This document shows, one piece after another, positions 44,305 to 55,095 of a stretch of DNA of 64,000 nt. Under the pieces are notes generated by a model. That model searched no databases and was not told where the DNA came from. It was given only the letters and a program-made list of their open reading frames with translations. The stretch spans positions 2,222,564-2,286,563 of the forward strand of contig JAKTNV010000009.1 of NCBI GenBank assembly GCA_022747635.1, in the 5' to 3' direction. A program made the translations under genes and the position numbers. Position 1 is the stretch's first letter. Each line of letters opens with the position of its first letter. Origin of the DNA: Hetaerina americana (taxonomy: Eukaryota; Arthropoda; Insecta; Odonata; Calopterygidae).

Positions 44305-44962
44305 CTAAAGTGACTTCGGTTTCTTGCTATTATGATTACTGATTGTTCGGGGAAAGAATGAGTATTTGTACCTATCTGTCTTGGAATCTATCTCCCTTAG
44401 TTTATCTTTGTGGTCTGATCTACCTAAGTAGTGTGGGGCCATTATAATTCCTTCAGTGTCATAGTTAAACTCGTTTGTTCTGAACCTTTCTAAAAGTCTA
44501 AGCCTAGCTTGTTCTCTCCGCACTTCAAGTGGTTCCCAGCCTAAATCCCCTAAGAGATCTGTCACACTTGTGTTCTTATGCTAACAATTTTTAACGAAGC
44601 TAGAGGATTTTTTCTGGACTTTATCGAATTCTTCTTGCCAAATTTTCTCCCAAGGATCCCAAATACTTGCGGCATATTCGAAATGAGGTCTAACTAGAGC
44701 AAAATAACACCTCTCTTTTACTTTTTCATTACATTTCCCCAAAACCCATCTTATGAAGCCAAGTTTCTTTAAAGCTAATCCGCATATTGTCCTGATATGT
44801 GCTCCCCATGAAAGGCGTGGTGTTAGAACAACCCCCAAATATTATCTTGATTGACCGTAGTCAGTACTCAACCCTCTATTTCGTAGTTTATACCCTGTTC
44901 GTCGCTTCATTTGTTCCAAAATTTCAAAACTGCGCATTTATCTATGACAAAAGTCAATCCCC
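44305..44962 (-). pseudogene. Second RT C-terminal unit of the composite LINE (amber copy)
   Basis: Read leftward: WGLT then DKCAVLKF (44962-44910), YEIEG.VLTTVNQ (~44840-44885), MGVVLTPRLSWGAHIRTICG, VKERCYFALVRPHFEYAASI, KNC, then TAG at 44583-44581, the same codon as the amber at 304-306 of the first copy. After it the frame runs on through DLGWEPLEVRREQARLRLLE and FFPRTISNHNSKKPKSL to a stop at 44305. Apart from that stop the frame is well preserved. It lies downstream of a complete first RT C-terminus, so the composite has two. Confidence 0.85.
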
Positions 44963-45003
44963 ATTTATGGGGATTCACACTTAATATAGATAAATGCGCA
45001 GTT
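44928..45003. repeat. Palindromic junction between two LINE units
   Basis: Left arm AACTGCGCATTTATCTATGA...TCAATCCCC (44928-44962), loop ATTTAT, right arm GGGGATT...ATAGATAAATGCGCAGTT (44969-45003). Both arms encode the same RT peptide, WGLTxNIDKCAV, in opposite directions. The same junction occurs at 61267-61340. Confidence 0.9.
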
Positions 45004-47454
45004 GATATATATATGAGGAGTTGGAACTAATAATTCCCTTGATGCTGAGGGTGGCAAGTGGAATTTTTGCTATCTATAACCCTGCAGAGTCTATCCCGTA
45101 TTGTCCGTGGGAAGAAGGAGTCCTTGAGTCGGCTAGTTCTGGCATCAATTTCGCGAATTTTATATGCATGATCCAAGCGACCAATGTGTGTAGGAGTACG
45201 AATAATTTGCGAGACCTCGGTGCTGAAACATGCGGATCTAAATTTATTTAATAATTTCAATCTTGCATTGAATCGTCTCTCTGCCAATGATTCCCACCCC
45301 AAATCCATGAGCATTTCGGTGACGCGTTGCATTTTATCGTAGGAATTTTTTACAAAACGGGCTGCCCGGCGTTGAACCTTCTCAAGGTCCTGAATGAGGC
45401 CTTTTTCACTCGGATCTCATACGCTACATGCGTATTCCAAATGAGGCCTTACAAGAGCGTGGTAACAACTTTCCTTGACCTCCGAGTCACTTTTGCCGAC
45501 AATGCGTCTAATAAATCCCAATTTTTTATATGCTTGACCGCAGACTTTACGTATACTACGTTACGTATACTTTACGCATGTGAGTCCCCCAAGTTAAGTC
45601 TTTTGTGAATGTGACACCTAGGTATTTTACCGTATCAACTACTGCTAGGTCACCTCCAGCTAATTTGTAAGCAAATCCCGTTGATCTTTTGAAGAAATTT
45701 ACCACTGAACATTTATTATAATTTAGAGTCAATCCCCAGTTAGAACACCATTTAGTAATGCAATCTAAATCCTGCTCTAGAATAAAACGATCCTCATCCC
45801 CAGATATCTCCCGATAGATCACCGTGTCATCCGCGAACATCCTAATTTTAATTTTCACTGCGCGGTTCAAATCGTTAACAAAAATCAAGAAAAGCAACGG
45901 CCCGATTACACTTCCCAGAGGTACCCCCGACGTGACTCGAACGCTGTCGGAACTAGCGCCATCAAGGACTACCCTCTGTTCCCGCTCTGAAAGAAAATCT
46001 TTAACCCAACTCATGGCGCCCTGTTTATACCCGCGACCTTTAATTTATGAATGAGTTTACCAGGTGGAACCTTATCAAATGCCTTTTGAAAATCTAAGAA
46101 GATGGAATCCACTTGCCTACCTCTCTCACCAGATAAAAGTAAATCATGTGTAAATAATCCTAATTGGGTTTCACAGGAGCGGGTTTTCCTGAATCCATGT
46201 TGATTGTCACTTAAAAAGTTAATATTGTCAAGGTGTCTCATTATTGAACTGACAAGTGTGTGCTCTAAGATTTTGCAACAGATAGAAGTGAGAGATATAG
46301 GTCTGTAATTACTGGGATCCTCCCTGTCACCACTTTTAAAAATAGGCGTTATTTGCGCGGTTTCCCAAATCTTAGGTACTTTGCACTCTGTGAGGGATTT
46401 GTCAAATATAAATTCAAGGTACGGGGCAATGTTTGGAGCTAAATGTTTTATGACCCTAGCTGGTATATTTTCGGGACCTGAGGATTTGTTGGGTTTAATC
46501 TCGTTAAGCAATTTTAGAATTCCTTGTTGGTCCACTGTTATTTTTTCCATGGGTGGAGTATGTATTGTTTCTTGGAGATATGCGGTGGCAACATCGTTCG
46601 TGAAAACACTATGAAGAATGAATTTAGGATGTTAGCTTTACCCTCACTGTCTGTATGAATTATATTGCTACAATCCCTCAAGCAAGCCACGGTTTGTTTA
46701 ATCCTATTTACTTCCCTACCATTTGACCAGAAAGCTTTGGGGTTAGTGTCCAAGTGCTCGCAAAGTACTTTACGTTTAACGTCTATTAAGCCGCTACGTA
46801 ATTGTGTTTTGGTTTCAATTTTAGAGGATCTATACTTGTCCCATAATTGTTTATTCTCAGCTGATGATGTGTTCACGCCCGCCCTCTTTACCCTAGAGTA
46901 TAGCATTCTCTGATTTCTGAGGGCTTTTCTAACGTCTTTATTTTACCACCTGGGGTCCCGATTCGCTTTTATGTGTTTTATAGGGATGAGATCTATGATG
47001 CCTTTTTGCAAAATATTGACAAATTCTGTCCAAGTTTCTTCCATGTTGGCATGACTTAAGCGGGTTTTGAACTCGGTTAGTGAAGAGTTTAATTGATTGG
47101 CAAAAGTTTCAAAGTCTGGTTTATGGTAACTATAAATTTTTCTTTTTGGTTTAACAATATTTTTTATTTCTATGTCCAAGTGGACATTAACTGCTTTATG
47201 GTCACTCAAGCCCTCGTCAGTTGATACACTAATAATACGTTCAGGCGTGTTTGTAAGAAATAGATCCAATATGTTCTTTCCGCGGGTGGGCATGCGTACT
47301 GCTTGATGGAGGGAGTTTCTTTGAACCAATTTTATCAAGGATTTGCAAGATTCGCGATCGCGGGTCCCAGATTCAACGCTTTTACTGTCCCAATCGATAC
47401 CAGGGAGGTTTAAGTCGCCACCAAATATGTTGATGCTGTTTTTATTATTACGTA
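45004..47454 (-). pseudogene. CR1/Jockey-type LINE polyprotein: endonuclease C-terminus, RT, C-terminal domain
   Basis: The longest element here, read from 47454 leftward. Endonuclease end: GGDLNLPGIDWDSKSV, then RTRGKNILDLFLTNTPE-like and STDEGLSDHKAVNVHLDI (SDHxxV motif). Linker 46906-46538: ENKQLWDKYRSSKIETKTQL. RT from 46550: LLNEIKPNKSSGPENIPARV, AQITPIFKSGDREDPSNYRP, DNQHGFRKTRSCETQLGLF, DSIFLDFQKAFDKVP; then GVPLGSVIGPLLFLIFVNDL and the palm FADDTVIY (about 45820-45845), GLTLNYNKCSVVNFF, TVKYLGVTFTKDLTWG. C-terminus 45332-45027: DARTSRLKDSFFPRTIRD, ending HPQHQGNY. Only a few frameshifts or stops separate four long frames, so it is fairly young. The 5' end is lost at a run of G shared with the next element. 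Confidence 0.9.
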
Positions 47455-47775
47455 GGGGGGTGGAGTGTTTTGTGTTACATGTTCACGTGGTGGTGGAATT
47501 TCGCCTTTTTGCTTGTTGTGTTCTGGTTTGCGTGTTGTTGGATGGCTTTCGTGCTGCATCCTGCGGTACAGTTTTTAGTTGTTTTGCGGTATATGTGTTT
47601 GCATGAGTGTTGGATGAAGGGTTTTTTACATGAGTGTGTGCGCTGCTGTGGGTGTAATTTTCCACGCTGTTGTTTTGCATGCAGTATTGTTCCCTTTTAC
47701 GGTTGGTGGCCTAACACCCCCCGCCACACGCCCTTGCGGCGGCTTGCGGGGTATTATGTAGATGTACATATATTA
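47455..47775 (+). mobile_element. LINE 3' UTR and tail, 320-bp copy
   Basis: Starts GGGGGGTGGAGTGTTTTGTG and is nearly collinear with 61676-61996 to the end: TTGCTTGTTGTGTTCTGGTT, GCGTGTTGTTGGATGGCTTT, GTGTTTGCATGAGTGTTGGA, TTTTACGGTTGGTGGCCTAA, the hairpin CCGCCACACGCCCTTGCGGC...TTGCGGGGTATTATG and GTAGATGTAC. In the 61-kb copy the same sequence continues upstream into RT coding sequence, so this one is a 5'-truncated insertion. Confidence 0.85.
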
Positions 47776-48457
47776 TTAACTAATGCAGAGCTACAGATAT
47801 ACCTTATGCCTACACAACTTTTAATTTTGTTCTGAATTGTAAATAGAATGTCTTAAATATTCCTACAACTACTCTGAAGTGTAATTTCCCGCTGTGGGAA
47901 ATGGGCGACCCTCGCCTCCGCTTCCATTTTGTACCACTCTATGCTCAGAGTGTGCCGGTGGGCAGTTAGTGCTGTTAGTGATGTACTTTTTTTTTCTTTT
48001 GTAAAAAGCCGTTCCCTGTCGGCTTTCCTTTCTTGTTAGATTAAGAATTCATATTTTATTCCTAGTTTTAAGTTTCACTTTCTCGCAAACCGCACTTCCG
48101 CCTCAGCCATGTTTCTTTCTTCAATGCCATGCGTTTCTTCTGTACAATGACCGGTAAAGGTGGGACTTCCCTCACCGGGACGGTTTATTCTTGCCCGCTT
48201 GGGCAGTCAATGAACTTTTCTGTGTGTTTCTTAATATCATGATTCCTCACCGTTCTTTCTTTTCTTCTTTGAACGTTTCTTCTTCTTTGATCTTTGTTAA
48301 TTCGCTCGTTAATTTTAATTCGCATGTGTTTGTGCATATTCGTTGCTTGTAAACTTATTTGCATGCGTGTAAGTTGAAATGAGTTTTGCATAAGTATTTA
48401 CGTCTGTGTGAGTGTGCAGCAGCATATTTTTGTTGGCATTGCCCCCTGCTGTATCCT
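47776..48457. other. No recognisable feature
   Basis: T-rich sequence with no family motif. Confidence 0.45.
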
Positions 48458-48497
48458 GTCCCGCAGTCCAAATAGAGTACCATTTGGACTGCGGGAC
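48458..48497. repeat. Perfect 16-bp inverted repeat, 8-base loop
   Basis: GTCCCGCAGTCCAAAT (48458-48473), AGAGTACC, ATTTGGACTGCGGGAC (48482-48497). No terminator or operator context applies in this genome. Confidence 0.9.
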
Positions 48498-49064
48498 TTG
48501 GATTCCCTTAATCGCGGTTTCCGTGGCAACGTGAGGGATGGGTCGACACTTGCATCGGTCCCACATTTTTTACATTCGCGGTTTTTTTAGGAAGGTTATT
48601 AATACCATGGCACGGAGAGAGTCCTGAGAGTCGTTTCTCGCTTCTGAGGGAATTACCCCTACTCAGGTCGCACGTAGGAGTGGCCAGGGCGGGAAAAGGT
48701 ACCATGAAGCTTTCTCGCAATGGCCGCACGAGAAGTTTCATTTCCTTCCGCCAGGGTAACAATGCAAGGACACGAATCACGCGTAAAACACCAATGGCAG
48801 AAGCGTCGGCAGCCTTAATTAATTTGCCACACACCTTAGGGTTGAGTTCGGCTTTTGTATGCTACGCAATACTTGGTAATTAGCGTCTGAAGCTTGTTTA
48901 ATACGATTTTGGGGTTTTTGGATCAAAGAAATAACTGAAATTGCAGGTCCTTTAATTCGCATATTTGAGTTGCTTAGTTGTATTTGTAAATTTTTTAGCG
49001 TAGGTGACCATGAGCAGAGGTTATTTGCGCCAATAGGGATAGGTGGAGGTATTTGGTAAGGGTA
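48498..49064. other. No recognisable feature
   Basis: Mixed composition with no recognised motif. Confidence 0.4.
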
Positions 49065-49302
49065 GGAAGGGTGCAGATAGACCTTCCTCCCTCCCTCTCG
49101 GCGTCGCCATCAGCCTACCCGTAACGAAAGGCGGCAAGGGTTCAAACAATTTAACGTCCCATTCGACGGACGACTCACTCACTTGAAGTCCCCGCACACG
49201 GCACCCCGAAAATGGATCGGGATCTCAATGAAAATAACTTGCCACCGCCGGGATTCGAGCTCGAATCCTTCGGGTGGGAAGCCTCCGCACCATCCCGACC
49301 CC
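49065..49302 (-). mobile_element. tRNA-derived SINE, copy 2
   Basis: On the minus strand: GGTGCGGAGGCTTCCCACCC (head, complement of about 49272-49291), GGATTCGAGCTCGAATCCCG (B box, complement of about 49249-49268), GTGAGTGAGTCGTCCGTCGA, ATGGGACGTTAAATTG, then GGGTAGGCTGATGGCGACGC. These blocks are shared in order with 37303-37590. Confidence 0.75.
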
Positions 49303-49361
49303 TTCTTGAGGTATTTCGGGGAACCTACTCCTTTGCCCTGATTTCCTGATTTCCTTCAAGG

Positions 49362-49475
49362 GCAAATTCCAAGAAACTGCGTGATATGCCGCAACAGTAA
49401 CTTTTAACGGAGTCATCCGCTAATGTGCATTTCAATAAACCAATTTCAGAGCGTAAAAATCATTCACCTTTGAAT
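49362..49475 (+). repeat. Dispersed repeat shared with 13103-13216
   Basis: CAAATTCCAAGAAACTGCGT, GATATGCCGCAACAGTAACT, TTTAACGGAGTCATCCGCTA, ATGTGCATTTCAAT, TTTCAGAGCGTAAAAATCAT are the same as in the 13.1-kb copy with few changes. This copy lacks the inverted second arm. Confidence 0.8.
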
Positions 49476-50026
49476 TCCTCCACGGGTACTGGCCTTCTTT
49501 TGTCACCGACGCACGTTGCTTCACGCATGGTTTTCCCACTCTCAAGGTCCCGATGTCGCCCATCATGAGAGGTGCCCCTTTGAACCTTCCCCTTCCACCC
49601 TTTTCCCTTCCGAGTCAATGTCAGGCGACTCGACGTCCCCGGCAATTCACTCAACGTCCCTCCAGACGCCTAAGCCCCGAATTTCTTACGTGTATTTTCG
49701 GTGCATCCAATCACGACCACCCCACCTCACTCACCCTCCATTGTTTATTGACTGGTCCGAAAAATACACGACACCGATGACAATCAAAAAACCAACGAAA
49801 ATATGTATAAAAACCGAAACAAATTAGGAAACCAAGCAACACCGCGTAGCAGTACCTCATAAGCTGCATCAAGATGCGGCATTTAGGCGCCTTTAATCGC
49901 TCGATTTAGGGAGGAATCAATCTTGAAGGTGTCCAAACTCGTTGAGTGCCAAGAGGGAGGGACAATTCACGCATCTATTTCGGTCCCCCGATTGAAGATG
50001 CGAGAAGTGTATCCTAAAAAAGCCAT
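49476..50026. other. No recognisable feature
   Basis: C-rich then AT-rich; Ser/Pro-rich frames are not supported. Confidence 0.45.
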
Positions 50027-51330
50027 ATTATTATTATTTGGTAATCTACCGGTTAAGGTAGGTTTATGGATAGTCACAGCTACTAAATAAAACAGTTTGT
50101 GACTCCAAACAAAACACAAAATCCATCATCCTACTCTACATCAGCTCCCTCTTCATCTCTTGAGTACTTTCTTCCTCCCTCCATTCTGTCCGACATCCCT
50201 ATCCTGCTCCTTCCCTTTCCTCGTTTGCCTAACATTCTCCCCTCAATTACAGTCTTCAACATCCCACTGCCGGTCAACACCCCCTTCATCCACTTTTCCT
50301 GCCTCAATAGGATTGCTCCCAACAAACCCCTCTCTTCGCCCACCATACCAAGTACTTCCTCATTCGTTTTCTTCTCTGTCCATTTCACCTTCTCCATTCT
50401 TCTCCACACCCACATTTCAAAAGCCTCCAGTCTACGTCTATCCTCCTGCTTCAATGACCACGTTTCTGCGTTGTACATAACTACGCTCCAAATTAAAGTT
50501 TTTACGAGTCTTTTCTTAATATCCTTACTCAACGTCCCTGTCATCAACTCCCTCCTTCTTGTGAAAGCCTCTTTGCCTAGCGCAATTCTTCTCCTTACGT
50601 CCCTACTAATTTGACCGTGTTGGTCCAAAACACTTCCGAGATACGTAAACAGTTCTACCTGCTCTAGTTTTTGCCCTCCTATTTTAATGTTTAGCGTAGC
50701 CTTTTTCTTTCTAGAAAATTGCATATCCTTTGTTTTATTAATATTGATTCTCATCCCATACCTGTCGCACTGAATTTCTAATTCACTCAGAAATGCTTAC
50801 AACCCCTTGGCTGACTTAGTCAGTCAGCCAAGGGGTAAGGCTAAGGCTTGGTCATCAGCAAATCTAACTGATTTTACGAATTCCCCGCCCACTTTCATTC
50901 CTATCTCCAACTCTTTCCAAGCCTCTTTAATCATTTCCTCTACATACAGGTTGAACAGCACAGTGATAATGGGCAACCCTGCCCAAAATCCCTTCCCTAA
51001 CCCTGTCCATCCGGACTCCCCGTTCTCCACTTCCACCTGAGAAGTCTGAGACATCTACAGGTTGCGGATTAGCCTCCTTTCCCTCCCATCTATTCCTATT
51101 TTCTGCAATATACTCATTAGTTTTTCCCAATTTACTCTATCAAACGCATTTTCAAAATCAACAAAACAGGCAAATACCTCCTGATTTAATTTTATATTCC
51201 TCTCTATTAGCGATCTCAGTACTGCAATGGCATCATGCGTACCTCTCCCCTTCCTAAACCCAAACTCATCATCCCCTAAATAATCATTTGTCCTACTCTC
51301 TATCCTTTTGTTTATAATTCTGAGAGGAAC
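50027..51330 (-). pseudogene. RTE-like LINE: RT to 3' end
   Basis: Read leftward from 51330: INKRIESRTNDYLGDDEFGF, RKGRGTHDAIAVLRSLIERN, ACFVDFENAFDRVNWEKLMS (first palm Asp), then VEEMIKEAWKELEIGMKVGG, SVRFADDQALALPLG (FADD-type palm, ~50830-50880). After a short break the long frame 50754-50131 follows: MRININKTKDMQFSRKKKAT, ELFTYLGSVLDQHGQISRDV, NAETWSLKQEDRRRLEAFEM and VWRRMEKVKWTEKKTNEEVL, the usual C-terminus of this family. The 3' UTR ends in (AAT)n (complement of ATTATTATTATT near 50027). Two or three frameshifts separate otherwise clean frames. Confidence 0.85.
50803..50835. repeat. 14-bp inverted repeat inside the RTE RT, just after the FADD motif
   Basis: CCCCTTGGCTGACT (50803-50816), five-base spacer, AGTCAGCCAAGGGG (50822-50835). 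It replaces a short stretch of coding sequence expected between FADDQAL and the SELEIQCDRYG block. Confidence 0.8.
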
Positions 51331-52509
51331 TTAAGCTGCATAGGATATCAAAATTATTGTCCTATTCCATATTGCCATATTGTAAACCCATCATTCCAAA
51401 TGTCAGAAGCGAGACGACTAGCAGATTCGCAATGGCGAAAATGACTCGTAAATGGGCTTTTCAAATCTTATATTGGTGCATAATCATTATGGAAATAATC
51501 TTCGACCCTAATGTTGCATTTGGGCAACGTAAGAAGCATTGAGTAATGCCCTTACTAAAAATATAGCTGTCTACATGAAAACAGCTGTGCAATCATAGAT
51601 CGTTCGCCAAACCTTTGCAAAGGGAGTCAACATTTCACTAATTAAGCCCACAAAGTAATAAAACCAACAGAAATGAAACAGCACCAAGAAATGCTACTTG
51701 TAGGAAAAATATCTAATTGATACTAAGCTTAACTTATAAATATAAAACATATAGCAAGAAAAGTTCGCATGAATAAAAAAGAAATACACACGACACAAAG
51801 CATATCTTAAAACAATTATTGACCGAAAAATTACCCAAGAGTGAAATATCATATAAATAAGATGAAAAGTTAAAAATTATTGAAATTTAATACTATCTGA
51901 CCTAATAATTAAAGCAAATTATAGCAAAACGGATAATCTATTAATAGTTAAATGTAGTCCGATAAGAGAAAATGAATTCGAAATGGTACTAAAAATCTTT
52001 ACCAAACGAAAAGAAAGAAATAGAAATCTTCAATAAAAGACTGCTAATTGAATCGTAGAGAGAAGGAGAAGGAGAGACGTTTGAAGGTAAATATCGTTTA
52101 GTGACTGGAGGGCGATAACGTGACTCATTCGGCCGCGTCGTGACGTGCGCCGGGTGATTCGTGCGTGAGGAGGGTAGAGAAAGAAGTTGAGCATCGAGTA
52201 TAATTTCCAAAGACCGAAACACTTCTTGGTGCAAGGCAGAAATGTTGGGAAGTAAAGCCTAAGGAAGGTATCTTTTCATGGAGGGATGGGCCACGGACGT
52301 GTTGATGACATCAAATTCAATACTGGGTGAAGGGATGAGAAACACACGCGAAGGAAGAGCGACGGAGGGCGGCCAGATCAGATACTTGGTGTCGATAAAC
52401 TCGCAAATCACAATCGCCCGAGAAGTAATGTTTTGGAGGGTTCGCGGGAGAGAAAACTTTGAGCGGCAGATGACAACTTGGCATTTAGTTATTGGGCGTC
52501 AAAAAGAGT
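51331..52509. other. No recognisable feature
   Basis: AT-rich; the right end (52280-52509) has a plus frame of 77 codons with no recognised family. Confidence 0.4.
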
Positions 52510-53200
52510 GAAAGATAGAAAGAAAAATTTCGATGGCGTTTTTTAAGACACCAATTATAGTACCTATCGACGATGAGATAGAAAGGACTTTAAGAGTGAT
52601 GAAATCAAATAAGGCCGTGGAGGTAGACAAAATTCCTGGGGAACTACTAAAACGTTTAGGAAAATGTGGGAGGAAAAGTATGGACAGATTCGTAGTATCT
52701 ATGAGGGAGGAATCTGGCCGGAAGACTTTGTGAGATCAGCGTTAGTTCCTATTCCGAAAAAGTTATGGCTACAGCATGTGAGGACTACAGAACGATAAGT
52801 ATGATATCCCACGCAGCTAAAGTTGTTCTCAGGATCATATTGAAAAGGATGGAGAGTAGGGCAAATGATTACTTAGGGGATGATCAGTTTGGGTTCAGGA
52901 AGCGGAGAGGTACGCATGATGCCATTGCAGTAATGAGATCGCTAATAGAGAGGAATATAAAATTAAATCAGGAGGGTTTTGCCTGTTTTGTTGATTTTGA
53001 AAATGCGTTTTATAGAGTAAATTGGGAAAAACTAATGAGTATATTGCAGAAAATAGGAATAGATTGGAGGGAAAGGAGGCTAATCCGCAACCTGTACATG
53101 TCTCAGACTGCTCAGGTGGGAGTGGGGAACGGGGAGTCCGGATGGGCAGGGTTAGGGCAGGGGTTTAGGGCAGGGTTGCCCATTATCACCGTTGCTAGGA
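52510..53200 (+). pseudogene. RTE-like LINE RT, N-terminal half
   Basis: Reads IIVPIDDEIERTLRVMKSNK, AVEVDKIPGELLKRLGKCG (52533-52733), then after a shift CEDYRTISMISHAAKVVLRI, DDQFGFRKRRGTHDAIAVMR, ACFVDFENAFYRVNWEKLMS (palm motif A; the usual D/R of AFDRVNW is Y here) and RRLIRNLYMSQTAQV. It ends at GLPIITV near 53195; FADD and the rest are missing. Over the shared part it is close to the minus-strand copy at 50.9-51.3 kb. Confidence 0.85.
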
Positions 53201-53224
53201 AGAAGTACTTTGTAGAGAATATTG

Positions 53225-53540
53225 ATAGAGGGGCATTGTATATGAGCAATATCTAGTGGAAATCAATCTATTTTTCCAAAAGTCTGCTAGTGCCAAGTCG
53301 GAGGGGGACAACTGTAAGACGGTTAGGGAATCGTCGCGATGTCGTTGTAGAAGGTCTTTGTAAGCAGACACTCTCGATTCGTCTCTCTTGGTCATCCGTC
53401 CGAAGTCCTCCGGAAGGACGAGTTTAGCGCAGATTTTTCGTACCGCCAAATTTTCACTGATAATGGTGTGTGTACTATCATTGGCTCATCAATTCCTTAT
53501 CTTATCAATCTCAACCGACGGTGTGAATTCAGCACTTCAC
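53225..53540 (-). pseudogene. Mariner transposase relic, internally deleted
   Basis: The minus-strand frame 53449-53195 reads MAVRKICAKLVLPEDFGRMT (relatives: G.RKVCAKLVPKxLT), DESRVSAYKDLLQRHRDD, then jumps directly to LQLSPSDLALADFW, which corresponds to PPYSPDLAPxDFF near the C-terminus. The first and second catalytic Asp segments are deleted between them. It sits at the point where the plus-strand RTE LINE ends. Confidence 0.65.
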
Positions 53541-54204
53541 GTGATGCACAAAAGAAAAAAATTGTTACCGATACTTTTTACAAAAACCTCGTCAATAGAC
53601 GGAGAAAACTACTCCAAAATCCCTCATCCACCGCATAGGGGCAAAAGATATTTTAATAAAGGAAAAAATAATGCAAACATTCAGCATTCAATAAGTATAT
53701 CCTTATGATGAATCGGGGAAAAGACAATAAGAATTTGAAGTGCATAAAGAACGCAATTTTAGCCAGCAGATGTTTTAAAACTCAGAGGCTTAGAAAAATA
53801 TTTGCGAAATCACTACGTGTACACCTTTTTGGAAAAAAATGATAATACCGAATAATAAAACTCCAACCCCAATTACCACTTAATCTACAAGTCAGTTAAC
53901 TTTTGTTTTTCAACAGAAGTTGAACAAGTGTTTTTCTCCAACTAAGTTATTGGAGATCGAGCTCAAAATTACAATAAATGAAACAGCGAAATAAATTGAA
54001 ACTGATTCCTATGTGGATTTTTCGTGTATTAAACAAGTCAAAAAATGTAAGAAAAACTACATTCCCTCACGGCACTACGTCCACCCCAAGAGCAAAGCAT
54101 TAAAAATGACGGAATAAGAATAGCGCGGGTGATGACGAGGAGAATAGGATTTTCAATGTTAACATCAATAACACATGCCAAAAGTACACAAACTATCTAT
54201 TACA
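53541..54204. other. No recognisable feature
   Basis: AT-rich, no signal. Confidence 0.45.
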
Positions 54205-54420
54205 TTTTAAGGTAATCTAGGTAGGGTTTTGCATGGACACCGCTACCAAATAAATATTTTGTGACTTCTAACAAAACAAAACACAATCCAGTATCCTACA
54301 GGTCCCTCTTCATCTCTGAGTACTTCCTTCCTCCCTTCATCCCGTCCAACATCCCTATCCTGTTCCTTCCCTTTCCTCGTTTGCCTAACATTCTCTCCTC
54401 TATCACTATCTATAATTAAT
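54205..54420 (-). mobile_element. 3' end of RTE-like LINE
   Basis: Nearly repeats 50035-50250: AAGGTAATCTAGGTAGGGTT, AAATATTTTGTGACTTCTAA, CTCTTCATCTCTGAGTACTT, CCTATCCTGTTCCTTCCCTT, TCCTCGTTTGCCTAACATTC. It covers the last coding codons (minus strand) and 3' UTR only. Confidence 0.8.
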
Positions 54421-54599
54421 AGACAATAATGATACAGGAAGGTAGTCACCAGAGTTAAAATGTACTTAATCTCATTTAAGCCCCAAAAAAAGTAATTAAA
54501 CCTAAATATATACACCATGCACCAAATAAATAGAGCTAGAAAAATATGACTGCAGTAGATGGACGCTAGGCTCCGTTTTTCAAAGGTAATAGTCTTACA

Positions 54600-55095
54600 T
54601 TATGCATAATCTACACAATACCCCGAATGTCACCGAGGGGGCCTGTGGCGGGGGGTGTTAGGTCAACACGCGGAAATTAGAAAAAAACCACATGCAAAAC
54701 CAATACACATTACTTCTACAAAAATATTAGTTTGATGATCCACTCGATAAATGTTAGTCACAAGAAAGAAAGTACCTACATGTAACAATATTAAAAAACG
54801 GGAGATGTATATTCAAAACAATCCGTAGGACTATCAAAAATATAGGTTTTTGAAACAAATAGAATAACATTCAAGATATAAAATGTATACATCAATATAT
54901 ACACTACCAATTCTAATTATCTCCTACGCGATTGCTGTCATGTCTACTATGATCTCTAACGGTACGAAGAAAAAACGACATTTTTAAATCTATCCGTTCT
55001 ACCTATAAATCTCCCTGATTTTGCGTTGGCGATCTGATTTACCATAGTAACTGAGTCGGGGCCTGTAATATGCCTTTAATATCCTCAGATAATTA
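54600..55095 (-). mobile_element. LINE 3' end, minus orientation
   Basis: From left: ATCTACACAATACCCCGAAT, GGGCCTGTGGCGGGGGGTGT (hairpin), TTAGGTCAACACGCGG, GATGATCCACTCGATAAATG, ACACTACCAATTCTAATTAT, CTCCTACGCGATTGCTGTCA, then the decayed C-terminal coding part (AAATCTCCCTGATTTTGCGT = KIREI region on the minus strand). It is the same subfamily as 36171-36480. Confidence 0.8.

Noticed and set aside
48458..48497. Stem-loop as a transcription terminator
   Set aside because: Intrinsic terminators are not expected in a metazoan nuclear genome, and no T-run follows.
50099..50614. 171-codon plus-strand frame
   Set aside because: Antisense shadow of the RTE-like LINE C-terminal domain on the minus strand.
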